Assembly: GCA_013824245.1 (NCBI GenBank)
Contig: PNNN01000005.1
Coordinates: 1-60,180, forward strand
DNA: 60,180 bases
Direction: 5' to 3'
Source of the DNA: Chlorobiaceae bacterium
GTDB taxonomy: Bacteria > Bacteroidota > Ignavibacteria > UBA10030 > SZUA-254
Shown here: positions 35,141 to 43,822 of the stretch, piece after piece
Position numbering within the stretch: position 1 is the first letter of the stretch
Layout: each line of letters opens with the position of its first letter
Notes under the pieces: generated by a model
Told to the model about the DNA's origin: nothing
Seen by the model: only the letters and a program-made list of their open reading frames with translations
Database searches by the model: none
Made by a program: the position numbers and the translations under genes

Positions 35141-36223
35141 TTACCTATATCCCGCTTTTTCCAACTCCTCAACCGATTCGATTTGATTTGGCGGATTCAA
35201 ATATTCACCCATGAATTTATAAATCTTGATACGAGTTTGTTTAGCTAACTTCGTATCGATTCGGTCAAAGCTATGCCCGCCAGGTACCTCTTTAAAAATT
35301 TCGTAACCAAATTTTTTATCTGCGGCTTTTAAAGCACGAATAAGATGTTCAACCTCTAAGACATTTACATCATCGTCGTTTGTGTTGGTGTGAATAAGAA
35401 GAGGTGTTTTTAATTTCTCGGCATAATTAACGGGAGAGCGTTTTCTATACTCTTCAACATTCTCGTTAGCTGTCTTGCCGATATGGTACTCTGCCGAAAA
35501 TTGCTCGCGATAATCTTCTTCGTAATATCCCATCCGCGCCACAAGGTCACTCACGGGTACACCGGCAAACGCAACTTTATAATCATCAGGATTCTGAAAA
35601 ATATCCATCAGCGCAATCAATCCGCCATGACTCCAGCCCATTATTCCAACGCGATCTTTATCAATAAAGCGATAAGTGTCAACCATATAGTCGCGGCAGG
35701 CATTGTTGTCATCCACCTCTAATCCACCATAATCAATTTGTTTATAAAATCCGCTGCCGTAACCGGTGCTTCCACGATATTCCGGTGCGGCAACGACATA
35801 ACCCTGAGCCATCAACTCACGAATGATGTGAGTATGATATGTAGTGAAGTTCGCATGAACTCCGCCGTGCGGAAGAATTATGAGCGGATAGTCTTTTTTT
35901 CGGTCTAATTTTTTCGGAAAGAAGATATATATCCAAAACTTCAATGGATTTTTTGCGCCCATAGCTGTAGGATTTTTAACGTGGGCAGGCGGCGGACCGA
36001 CAATAAAAACCTTATCAATATCGGCAACATCTCCGACTTTATTGTTCCACTGAATATCATCAATCGCTTTCTCAATCTGATCAAGGCGATGATCGAGAGA
36101 TTCGAATTTATTGTTGATAAGTTTTTCAAATGATTTATCTCCGACATCACTTTGAGCACTATTTTGTGTGGGGTACAAGAAAAGACCGAGTAGAAAACAC
36201 GACAACCATTTTATTATTTTCAT
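35141..36223 (-). CDS. Secreted S9-family alpha/beta-hydrolase (prolyl-oligopeptidase-like)
   Basis: A 360-residue enzyme with a signal peptide (about 1-23), then an amphipathic, coiled-coil-like stretch (about 30-58) and an alpha/beta-hydrolase domain. The nucleophile is S198 in GWSHGG, the acid is in the NTNDDDVN loop (around 283-285), and the His is H317 in PGGHSFD. The oxyanion-type loop is PHGGVHAN. It lacks the S9 beta-propeller, so it is the catalytic domain alone; it could be a peptidase or an esterase. It begins 12 bp after the SppA-fusion gene. Confidence 0.83.
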   Translation of the reverse strand: MKIIKWLSCFLLGLFLYPTQNSAQSDVGDKSFEKLINNKFESLDHRLDQIEKAIDDIQWNNKVGDVADIDKVFIVGPPPAHVKNPTAMGAKNPLKFWIYIFFPKKLDRKKDYPLIILPHGGVHANFTTYHTHIIRELMAQGYVVAAPEYRGSTGYGSGFYKQIDYGGLEVDDNNACRDYMVDTYRFIDKDRVGIMGWSHGGLIALMDIFQNPDDYKVAFAGVPVSDLVARMGYYEEDYREQFSAEYHIGKTANENVEEYRKRSPVNYAEKLKTPLLIHTNTNDDDVNVLEVEHLIRALKAADKKFGYEIFKEVPGGHSFDRIDTKLAKQTRIKIYKFMGEYLNPPNQIESVEELEKAGYR

Positions 36224-36235
36224 AAGAATAATCCT

Positions 36236-38665
36236 CTAATATTTATTATCATTTATTTCGATTTCATCGATAGGCATGATTGGCATTGGCTGACCATTAT
36301 GCTTCAATCGGAATTTTAGATGTTGAAGCACAGGATCATCCTCAACACTGAAAGGCAATAACTTTGGCATGAACTGGCTTAGATCGAACAATCCTTTTTC
36401 AGGTAACTCAATAATTTCAACTTCTTGATCAGGACAAATATTCGCTTTTTCTTTTGCAATCTGAACAGCTTTCTGAAGTCCACCTAAAACATCAACTAAG
36501 CCGTTTTCTTTTCCGTCATAACCCGACCAAACTCTGCCCTGAGCAATCGATTCAATATCTTCAAACTTCTTCTTCCGCCCGAATGCAACCTTTGTTACAA
36601 ACTCTTTATAAAAAGTTCTTATCACATTTTCCATCTTACCAAATTCTTCCGAAGTCAGATTACGATCTGGTAAACTAACTCCGATGAAAGGCAATGTGAA
36701 TCCAAAACCAAGATCAGCATGTTTGCCAACTTTAACATGATCAGTCGTCATACCTAGAGTATCTTTTAATCCTTTATTGTATGCCCAACCTCCTATAACT
36801 CCGATAGAACCTGTTATAGTATTTGGCGCGGCAACAATTGTATCAGCGTACATCGATAGCCAGTATCCACCCGATGCGGCAACAAACCCTTGAGAAACTA
36901 TTACAGGTTTTTTTTCTTTGCATTTCCGAAGCGCTTCCGCAACATAATCTGATGCCATCGCATCACCGCCGGGGGAATCAACACGCAAGACAAGAGCTTT
37001 AACTCTTGTATCGTTCGCAACGGCTTCCACTACTTTCGATAATGACCGCGCGTTTATACCTTCATCCATTGCGCACGCGCCGAGAGCATAAATTACGGCA
37101 ATCTGTGGTTTCTCACCCCAGTAATTATCAGCAGGCAACTGGAATTTTGCAAGACTGCCCGCACCCACCATTGACTTTGATTCTCCTTCTATTTTTCTGA
37201 TGACTTCTGATATAGTTTCCCATCTTCCCAATGTATCCACTAAATTTTGTTCAATTGCATCTTGGGGTAAAAACATTACTTTATCATTTACAAGCTGATC
37301 AAAAGTTTCGGGAGATATTTTTCTATTTGCGCATATATCCGATTTTGCCAATCTGTAATAATCATCAACAATCTTTTGCCTCTGCACACTATCGGCATCC
37401 GACATTTTAGTACGACTAAGATTTTCTACCGCTGATTTAAAGATGAAAAATCTCCACTCGCTGTAACCTATTCCAAGTTTATCCAAAGTACCTTTAAGGT
37501 AGGTTCTACCCATAAGATAACCTTCGAGCATTATTGTACCAGTAGGATCAAGAACAATTTTATCGGCAACAGATGCGAAATGATATAAATCGATATTCGG
37601 CCGATCAATAAACATAACCACATGTTTGCCTGTTGATTTAAAATCTTTTAACTCTTCACGGATTTCCCACAGCATTTCGCGATCTGCCGCCATCCCGGAT
37701 GTGTTAATCGCAATTCCACTGACATTTGGATCATCTTTTGCGGCTTTGATAGAAGTAAGTAAACTTGAAAGGGTATTCGATTTATCGAACCACTTAAATC
37801 GCTGATACTTAATTGGTCCATTGAGATTGAACTCCACATATTTTTTTTCAGGCATTACCGTTGTGCCAAAAATTGTGCGGTCGTATGCACCAAGTCGAAC
37901 GCCGTATGTTTGAGAAGAATATTTTTTACTGTTATCGTAGTGTGATTGAGTTATAAAACCGAGATTACCAAAGCTGAGCTGAAATCCGAACGTGAACATC
38001 TTAGTATCGAAATAACGTCCGGTTAAGCGGATACCCGGCAGAGCTTCCACTGCAGCACCGACACTCCAGTTTGCTTGCTTGATATTTTTTTTATGCTGCA
38101 TAGCGGCATCTCCGAAAATTGACAACATCTCGTTACCAAGCGGGCGCACAGCAAGATCAAGTACACCCTCATTCATCTTGCCTCGCGTAGCAATCGAACC
38201 AAACGCACCAACAGAAATATATTTTATCGGTCGAATAAGAGTTCCAATAGTAATCAGATTCGTTCGGTTAAAATAATTATTATCGCCAGTCGACCAACCG
38301 TAACCGAGTCCGAAACTTGCATTTTTATCCCCTTGTGCAAATGATAGGCGATAATCTGTAATTTCTACATCGCCTTGCCTTTCGTGGATAAGCCCAAAAC
38401 CAATGTTGGGTACAGCGGTGAATAATCCCCAGCGGTTGAAGTCGTTCCATTTTTTACCCTCATCATTCCACATAAAAAGGATATCGGGTTGATGAAGATA
38501 AGACAAAAGCGCCGGATTATCATAACCGTACAAACCGAACTTCATCGCACCGGGAGAAGTTAGGGAAAAGTTGGTTTGCGAGTTATAGGTAGGAAATGAG
38601 GTTTGTGAAGAAACAAGAGGATTAAACAATATCACAATCAGTGATAAGTAAATAATAGATTTCAT
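36236..38665 (-). CDS. SppA-type serine protease with an N-terminal outer-membrane barrel-like domain
   Basis: An 809-residue protein. Signal peptide (about 1-21). Residues about 22-270 are barrel-like, beginning SPGAMKFGLYGYDNPALLSY, similar to PorV/UPF0164 proteins. Residues 275-800 form the tandem SppA (S49) fold: the general-base K410 in FKSAVENLSR in the first repeat and the nucleophile S598 in AASGGYWLS in the second, as in the 67-kDa SppA. SPGGDAM and ITGSIGVIGG are present. The SppA part would lie in the periplasm next to the outer membrane. The stop of this gene is 12 bp before the S9 start. Confidence 0.85.
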   Translation of the reverse strand: MKSIIYLSLIVILFNPLVSSQTSFPTYNSQTNFSLTSPGAMKFGLYGYDNPALLSYLHQPDILFMWNDEGKKWNDFNRWGLFTAVPNIGFGLIHERQGDVEITDYRLSFAQGDKNASFGLGYGWSTGDNNYFNRTNLITIGTLIRPIKYISVGAFGSIATRGKMNEGVLDLAVRPLGNEMLSIFGDAAMQHKKNIKQANWSVGAAVEALPGIRLTGRYFDTKMFTFGFQLSFGNLGFITQSHYDNSKKYSSQTYGVRLGAYDRTIFGTTVMPEKKYVEFNLNGPIKYQRFKWFDKSNTLSSLLTSIKAAKDDPNVSGIAINTSGMAADREMLWEIREELKDFKSTGKHVVMFIDRPNIDLYHFASVADKIVLDPTGTIMLEGYLMGRTYLKGTLDKLGIGYSEWRFFIFKSAVENLSRTKMSDADSVQRQKIVDDYYRLAKSDICANRKISPETFDQLVNDKVMFLPQDAIEQNLVDTLGRWETISEVIRKIEGESKSMVGAGSLAKFQLPADNYWGEKPQIAVIYALGACAMDEGINARSLSKVVEAVANDTRVKALVLRVDSPGGDAMASDYVAEALRKCKEKKPVIVSQGFVAASGGYWLSMYADTIVAAPNTITGSIGVIGGWAYNKGLKDTLGMTTDHVKVGKHADLGFGFTLPFIGVSLPDRNLTSEEFGKMENVIRTFYKEFVTKVAFGRKKKFEDIESIAQGRVWSGYDGKENGLVDVLGGLQKAVQIAKEKANICPDQEVEIIELPEKGLFDLSQFMPKLLPFSVEDDPVLQHLKFRLKHNGQPMPIMPIDEIEINDNKY

Positions 38666-38782
38666 ATTATATCCTGCAATTTATGATTTAAAGTGATTTA
38701 CCAAATACACTATCATCTGCCGATTATCTTAACATGCTGTTCTTTTTTCTCTTTTACGTAATGTGAGCTAATAATGTAAAAT

Positions 38783-38814
38783 AAAAAGCCATCCACATTT
38801 CTGTGTAATGGCTT
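38783..38814 (-). terminator. Terminator of the LpoB/YcfL-like operon
   Basis: On the minus strand aagccat (38814-38808) pairs with atggctt (38792-38786), followed by a U-rich tract. It lies about 57 bp after the last stop of the six-gene operon. The remaining 38666-38870 region holds no gene. Confidence 0.6.
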
Positions 38815-38870
38815 AGTAGAATAAGAAATTAATTATCTCAAAAGTAAGATCCTTGCATTTAATTTATAAT

Positions 38871-39287
38871 TTAATCCTCATCTGATGCCAATTTCAAGAT
38901 AATTTTAAAATCGACGGCATTTTTTGACGGAGCAATTTTTTGAAACGATTTTATTTCACCCGACTCAAGAGGGAATGGCTCCCAACCCCAATTTGGATTA
39001 AGTTCGAATCCATCCTTATCGAGGAATTTTATTTTTAACTCTGCATTCACGAGCGATGAGGTTAGATTTTTTAATTTAACTTTTGCCCTTAGAAAACCGT
39101 CTTGATTCTCATCCCATATTTCAAGAACGCCAACCGTTGTTTTTAACCAGAAATTTTTGTAAATGATTTTTTCTGACTGTTCAAGAGGCGTTGAGTCTAC
39201 TTTGGAAGCCCGATATGTGCCACCACAACCAAAAACAATTAACGAAATAAATATAAAAATTATGGATATGTTAATTTTCGTTGTCAT
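38871..39287 (-). CDS. YcfL-family lipoprotein
   Basis: A 138-residue lipoprotein: signal peptide with lipobox ending in FGCGG. The mature domain has the YcfL/DUF1425 pattern: FLRAKVKLKNLTSSLVNAELKIKFLDKDGFEL, a W-x-P-x-x-L segment and the final IAPSKNAVDFKI. In E. coli ycfL is next to lpoB (ycfM), as here within the same operon. Function is unknown; it is inferred to serve LpoB-like envelope lipoproteins. Its start (ATG at 39287, after GAGGT) overlaps the upstream gene by 17 bp. Confidence 0.85.
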   Translation of the reverse strand: MTTKINISIIFIFISLIVFGCGGTYRASKVDSTPLEQSEKIIYKNFWLKTTVGVLEIWDENQDGFLRAKVKLKNLTSSLVNAELKIKFLDKDGFELNPNWGWEPFPLESGEIKSFQKIAPSKNAVDFKIILKLASDED

Positions 39288-39732
39288 GTTCTACCTCATG
39301 CATAGTTAATGATTGAATCCCAGAAATAACCTTTTCATAATTTAGTGTTCCCGGGGTAGGAGTTGCCATACATTTTCCACCAAATACAACATGAGGGCCC
39401 CATTGACATCGATTATTACAACCCCGATGGTCAAGATCTGTCTTTATTCCTTTGGATGTATAGAGTTCCAAAAATTGCGTGTAGATCAGCGTACTATTTA
39501 TCGTACCTTCTTTGAGACAACGATTATAATGGTTTTCTGTTGGTGTACAAGTACACGCACCATTAAGTACAATCGGAGTAGCTCCGGTTTTATGGCCCGT
39601 CGCATCATTACAATATATTAATGGCGGCGATGAACTATTTCGCGCAAGAAATGGCGGTGCGCCGCCGCATGACATCATCAAAAAGGATAAAGTTATTAGT
39701 ATGATAATTGATACCAGATTATTTTTTTGCAT
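39271..39732 (-). CDS. Cys-rich lipoprotein of the LpoB/COG3014 cluster
   Basis: A 153-residue predicted lipoprotein (lipobox around LMMSC). The mature protein carries conserved-looking cysteines and motifs: GACTCTPT, LDHRGCNNRCQWGPH and GGKCMATPTPGT. I use the ATG at 39732 because AGGAG lies just upstream; the ATG at 39753 overlaps the preceding stop. The Cys pairs suggest disulfides or metal binding in the periplasm. I do not recognise a named family. It lies between the COG3014-like and YcfL-like genes, overlapping the latter. Confidence 0.72.
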   Translation of the reverse strand: MQKNNLVSIIILITLSFLMMSCGGAPPFLARNSSSPPLIYCNDATGHKTGATPIVLNGACTCTPTENHYNRCLKEGTINSTLIYTQFLELYTSKGIKTDLDHRGCNNRCQWGPHVVFGGKCMATPTPGTLNYEKVISGIQSLTMHEVEHDNEN

Positions 39733-39749
39733 TTTATTCTCCTCGATAA

Positions 39750-40979
39750 TCATTTTTCTTTTTTCTTTTGATTTTGAAGCTGGAACAAGCTTCTTAATTG
39801 CACTAATGGTGCTTCACCTTCGGTACCAGCAGGAACATAATACCATGATTGTTGATAATCTTTGAGTTCTTTCATTTTAGCATCGAAGAATTTCAGCGTT
39901 ACATCATGAACACCCTGTTCAGTGGGTATCAATGCAATATGTATTTCTCCGGGAAGGAGTAACCACTTCCTGACATCCGCATCCGTAGAACCGGTGAGCA
40001 GACCTCCGAAAGGAATGAATGTTTGAATGGCTTTTTTAACAGCAACAGATGCAACTTTTTTTGAAACATCACCCGTCAAATTAGCTTCATCTTTTGCTTG
40101 CATGTATACATCTTCGACTTTTTTACTGGGAACAATATTTTTATCAATCACAATCGATACATATCTCTCTGGAAATGAAACTTGTTGGTAGCTAGAAAAA
40201 GCACCCGTTATTGCATCGGGTGAGAGTGTTGGGCCCCAACCTATATCGAGCAGCAAAAATATGTAAGATCCCGAACCATCTATTGGTAGATATGGCTCTG
40301 AGCCAAGGGAATCTTTGTATGTTTGATATGCTTTCTGAGCTTCCTCTTTATCACCGATTTTAAAATTTATCGTTGCGAGTTTATACCATCCATATGCATT
40401 ACTCGGCTGAAGTTTAATGACATTCTGAAATGCAACCCTAGCATTATCATATTCTTTTAATCTCAGGAAAGTCTCACCCAGCATGAAGTGTACACTCGCA
40501 AATGCATTTTCCTTCCCCTTTTCTTTATTAATGTCCCTCTCTATTGCTTGAATAAAAGCGATCTTTGCACTATCATAATATCCGCGTGCAAAATATCCTA
40601 GTCCATGATAATATCTCGCTAGCACTCTTTCATGTACGTAACCTCTATAATGGACATTTTCTTCGCTGCCAACCAAATCAAGCGCTACGGTTCCAGATCC
40701 AAGTTCCACCTCTAAATTGTTCGCCGCTCGTCCCATGATGTCACATCCATCATAATGGTCACCGAGAGCATACAATATTGAAGCATCGGTTAACTGGTAA
40801 AGTGGATATGTTTCGCTTTTCACTTTTTTTAACAATTCACCCATACCTTTATGTGCTTCTTCAAATCGACCTGATTGAAATTTGGCAACATTTTGTGCAA
40901 GCGTAAGCTTCGCAGAAGTACAACCGGAATATAAAACCGCAACACTTACGATGATCAAAAATAGTAATAATTTTTTCAT
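39750..40979 (-). CDS. COG3014-like lipoprotein with TPR repeats
   Basis: A 409-residue lipoprotein (lipobox LYSGCTS, Cys20). Residues about 25-200 form TPR-like helices, including AFIQAIERDINKEKG and AFQNVIKLQPSNAYGWYKLAT. The C-terminal half is an unknown mixed domain with GWGPTLSPDAI and GGLLTGSTDADVRKWLLLP. This architecture, next to LpoB and YcfL, matches the COG3014 lipoproteins of other bacteria. Scaffolding of an envelope complex is inferred. It is the fourth gene of the operon, starting 20 bp after the LpoB-like stop. Confidence 0.8.
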   Translation of the reverse strand: MKKLLLFLIIVSVAVLYSGCTSAKLTLAQNVAKFQSGRFEEAHKGMGELLKKVKSETYPLYQLTDASILYALGDHYDGCDIMGRAANNLEVELGSGTVALDLVGSEENVHYRGYVHERVLARYYHGLGYFARGYYDSAKIAFIQAIERDINKEKGKENAFASVHFMLGETFLRLKEYDNARVAFQNVIKLQPSNAYGWYKLATINFKIGDKEEAQKAYQTYKDSLGSEPYLPIDGSGSYIFLLLDIGWGPTLSPDAITGAFSSYQQVSFPERYVSIVIDKNIVPSKKVEDVYMQAKDEANLTGDVSKKVASVAVKKAIQTFIPFGGLLTGSTDADVRKWLLLPGEIHIALIPTEQGVHDVTLKFFDAKMKELKDYQQSWYYVPAGTEGEAPLVQLRSLFQLQNQKKKEK

Positions 40980-40999
40980 AAAAGATATCCTCTCATTCT

Positions 41000-41590
41000 T
41001 TACCAGTCAAAAAGATTTTTATTTTTTTGTTTCTTCACTTCCGATTCGTCTGCCCATATAATTTCATCAGTTTCTGCGTCAATCAATCTCATGGAAAGAC
41101 GATAGTATGTAAGACTTGTACTCCGATCCTGCTTTGCAATTGAAGATAGATCCCCAATTAGGAAGTAATCATTCCCGATCACTTTTCCTGCTTTCTTCAT
41201 TGTTTCGGGATTCATTATTCCCGAAGCTCCAAGATCAAACTGGCTGGTTATATCTTTAATTCTACCTCTATCAACAAAACGTAACGATCCTGCTTTTATT
41301 AATTGTATTTGTAATTTGTCGGCAATTGCATCAGTATCGATATATTCGGATGTTTTGTTTGATATGCGAAGGAAAGCGATCACCGGCGCTTTTTTATTAT
41401 CTCCCCGGATCACCGTAAGTCTATCCATGATGGATTGATACATGTTCTGCGCCATAACTCGAAGGTCGGTATCGCTATACTTATCATCTAATTGAGTTGT
41501 GGAAGTAGTCGGAACATAAACAGAACTTCCGCATCCGCTTATTATGAAAATTAATATTATAACGATTAGATAATTAAACACAATTCTCAT
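41000..41590 (-). CDS. LpoB/YcfM-family lipoprotein (putative PBP activator)
   Basis: A 196-residue lipoprotein (lipobox ISGCGSS). The mature part has the LpoB (CsgG-like) fold: PVIAFLRISNKTSEYID, QLIKAGSLRFVDR, IGNDYFLIGDLSSIAKQ, YYRLSMRLIDAETDEIIWAD. In E. coli LpoB stimulates penicillin-binding protein 1b from the outer membrane. Here the target is unknown, because the LpoB Pro-rich arm is absent. It belongs to a six-gene operon with YcfL- and COG3014-like partners. Confidence 0.85.
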   Translation of the reverse strand: MRIVFNYLIVIILIFIISGCGSSVYVPTTSTTQLDDKYSDTDLRVMAQNMYQSIMDRLTVIRGDNKKAPVIAFLRISNKTSEYIDTDAIADKLQIQLIKAGSLRFVDRGRIKDITSQFDLGASGIMNPETMKKAGKVIGNDYFLIGDLSSIAKQDRSTSLTYYRLSMRLIDAETDEIIWADESEVKKQKNKNLFDW

Positions 41591-41600
41591 ATTTTACCCC

Positions 41601-42281
41601 TTATTTATTTTTAAGTTTTTCAGCAAGTTGAACAGCTAAATATTCTACGGCATCTTTGATTGCGCTCGGTACAACCGCGTTCATCTTTGTTACGTCGTTT
41701 CGATAATTGGTAACTGTTTTCCCATTCTTCGTGTCAATTAACATTGCACTGAGTGATGTATTCACTGAATGTTGCGCGCTATATTGTTCCCGATTAGAAA
41801 GTTTCTTCGTCAGATCTTCAGATTCAACCTCCACAATAAGCAGATATGGTATATCTTCCCTTTTGCAATCTGCTATTGCTTTTTTTCGATCAATTATCCA
41901 ATGAACTGAATTGACTTCTGTTTTAAGTACAACATTTGCCCCCTTATCGGATGTGAATGATAATGAACCATCCGCACCGCTTTCAAGATGAACGTATCCG
42001 GTAAGTGCCGAAAGTTTACCGGTTGTAGATATAACATTGTATTCTACCACTTCCTTGCTTACCAACGGTACATCCGATTGCGCAATGATGTTGAGTTCTG
42101 CTTGCTCAAGCTTATCGGAAATTACCGATTCTGAATAAGGAGAATAATTTATTTTTTTATGACCATCTTCTCTCATTTTTTCAACAAGGCACAATTGGAT
42201 CGCTCTATGTTCCTGTTTTTGAGAATACACAATATTAGGCAATAACAGAAAACAGAAAAATACTAACATATACTTCATCAT
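41601..42281 (-). CDS. Secreted protein of unknown function in the LpoB operon
   Basis: A 226-residue protein with a signal peptide (about 1-20, ending VYSQ) and no lipobox. The mature part alternates strands and helices, ending KDAVEYLAVQLAEKLKNK. The end resembles the C-terminal helix of CsgG/LpoB-like domains, but no family assignment is firm. It lies between the outer-membrane protein gene and the LpoB-like gene with 10-12 bp gaps, so it is part of the same transcript. Confidence 0.68.
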   Translation of the reverse strand: MMKYMLVFFCFLLLPNIVYSQKQEHRAIQLCLVEKMREDGHKKINYSPYSESVISDKLEQAELNIIAQSDVPLVSKEVVEYNVISTTGKLSALTGYVHLESGADGSLSFTSDKGANVVLKTEVNSVHWIIDRKKAIADCKREDIPYLLIVEVESEDLTKKLSNREQYSAQHSVNTSLSAMLIDTKNGKTVTNYRNDVTKMNAVVPSAIKDAVEYLAVQLAEKLKNK

Positions 42282-42293
42282 TGACTCCTTTCT

Positions 42294-42812
42294 TCATTGA
42301 TTAAAAAGATGAAACCCGATACCGCCCGAAATGGAAAAATCTTGCCATGCTATATCTTTGAAATTTCTTTGATATCTCAATTGAAAATCTAAGTAAATAG
42401 ATTTCCATTGCTCTGGTGAAAACAGATAACCAGCACCGGTGGTTAACCCAAAGCTCCAATCCTTTTTTATTTTAATTCCACCAAGCCCCACTAAAAAATA
42501 TCCGGTTGATGATGCTTCGGGGGCAAATGGAAACGAGAATTCTCCAGAGACACCCACAATTGGCTCATAAGCATTGGAAGCGATGAGAGAATATTGGACA
42601 GAAGCTAATACGGTTCCTTCAAGCGGTACGCCGGCACTTGCGATAAAGGAAACACCTGTTTGATATGCATCGGTAAAAGAACCGGCAGGCATACCGACCC
42701 CCCCCTGAAACTCGATAAAGGGTGAAGATTCAAAGCTCTGTGCAAAGGAGAGTGATGATAAAACTGAAAAACAAATGAAATATTTCAAAACATCCAATAT
42801 CGAGGTCTTCAT
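42294..42812 (-). CDS. Small outer-membrane beta-barrel protein
   Basis: A 172-residue protein with a signal peptide (about 1-24, ending SFAQS) and amphipathic strands, for example PFIEFQGGVGMPAGSF and VLASVQYSLI, ending SISGGIGFHLFNQ. It fits an eight-strand, OmpA- or OmpW-like barrel. It is the first gene of the six-gene operon. A run of eight G residues lies early in the coding sequence (codons about 36-39; plus-strand C8 at 42698-42705), so slippage could switch it off. Confidence 0.75.
   Translation of the reverse strand: MKTSILDVLKYFICFSVLSSLSFAQSFESSPFIEFQGGVGMPAGSFTDAYQTGVSFIASAGVPLEGTVLASVQYSLIASNAYEPIVGVSGEFSFPFAPEASSTGYFLVGLGGIKIKKDWSFGLTTGAGYLFSPEQWKSIYLDFQLRYQRNFKDIAWQDFSISGGIGFHLFNQ
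42698..42705 (-). repeat. Poly-G8 tract inside the barrel gene
   Basis: Eight consecutive G residues in the coding strand within FQGGVGMP. A gain or loss of one base would frameshift the protein close to its N-terminus. Such long G runs are conspicuous in this AT-rich sequence. Confidence 0.75.
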
Positions 42813-42995
42813 TTTGACTCCATTGAATTATTATTGAGTATCTTATTAATCTTTATTTTCAGATGATTATTATTCAGGATAGGATAAAACGATAATATGA
42901 TCATGCCCTAAATAAAACCATACTTGTCAAATTTTGTTAATTAATTACAAACAAATTCTATCGGGAAGAAGATAAGAAATGAACAAGTAAATGTC

Positions 42996-43107
42996 AAATT
43001 ATGAGGCAACTGGAACTGGACTGGACTGGACTGGAACTGGAACTGTGAGTTGCCCTAAAAGAAGGTAACCGAAGGGGATTGAAAAAGAAGTCGTTGCCTC
43101 ATAATTT
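42996..43107. repeat. 15-bp inverted repeat enclosing an actgg-type minisatellite
   Basis: aaattatgaggcaac (42996-43010) and its exact complement gttgcctcataattt (43093-43107) bracket about 82 bp. The left part of that interval is a run of short units alternating actgg and actggaactgg (43010-43045). The bounds of the region 42813-43247 (435 bp) contain no supportable gene. The structure could be a small non-coding element, a transcript hairpin or a non-autonomous insertion. Confidence 0.6.
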
Positions 43108-43247
43108 AGATAACCCAAGAAAAATACCGATTATGAGGAGTAACAGATCAAGCTACACAAATAGAAATTGGTTCTAACATACCTGGTTCGTATATTTTCG
43201 AACCACATTAGCAACAAACATCACGTTTTATTAATTTTTGAGATTCT

Positions 43248-43754
43248 ATGAAATCAAAAGTAATCCGCAAGCAGCACAACTCCAAACTCTGTTTTATCTG
43301 CGGAGTCAAAAATCAATTCGGTCTGGATGCCCGTTTTTATGAAACGGGAGATAAAAGTTTAATCGCAATCTTCCAGCCAAAAGAAGAACATCAGAGTTAT
43401 CCCGGTCGACTTCACGGCGGAGTAGCTTCCGCAATTTTGGATGAAACGATAGGTAGAGCTATCAGAGTGTTTTATGAAGAAGAAGTTTGGGGCGTAACTC
43501 TTGAACTAAAAACCAAGTATTTAAAACCAATCCCATTGAATTCACCCTTGAAAATTGTTGCTCGCATAACAAACGATACCAGTCGGTTTTTTGAAGGAAC
43601 CGGAGAATTAAAACTTGCCACGGGCGAAGTTGCTGTAACCGCCGAAGGAAAATATCTTAAACTGCCGATAGAAAAAATCTCAGACTTTAACGCGGAGGAG
43701 GCAGAGTGGAAAATTTTAAAAGAGAATAACGATCCCCTTGAAATTGAGTTATGA
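43248..43754 (+). CDS. Hotdog-fold thioesterase (PaaI/YiiD-like)
   Basis: A 168-residue protein of the hotdog superfamily that hydrolyses acyl-CoA thioesters. The CFICGVKNQFGL start is the Cys-containing N-terminus of this subgroup, followed by the catalytic segment GRLHGGVASAILDETIG (His-Gly-Gly and Asp/Glu on the central helix). Substrate unknown. It lies 68 bp before the chalcone-isomerase-like gene on the same strand. Confidence 0.88.
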   Translation: MKSKVIRKQHNSKLCFICGVKNQFGLDARFYETGDKSLIAIFQPKEEHQSYPGRLHGGVASAILDETIGRAIRVFYEEEVWGVTLELKTKYLKPIPLNSPLKIVARITNDTSRFFEGTGELKLATGEVAVTAEGKYLKLPIEKISDFNAEEAEWKILKENNDPLEIEL

Positions 43755-43822
43755 TTTGATTCTCGCTTCTATTGTGTTTATATTCTTTTAGAAATATTTT
43801 GTCACATTCATCAAGGAATAAC

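Noticed and set aside
43010-43045. Minisatellite considered as a CRISPR array
   Set aside because: Units are 5-11 bp with no unique spacers and no cas genes nearby.
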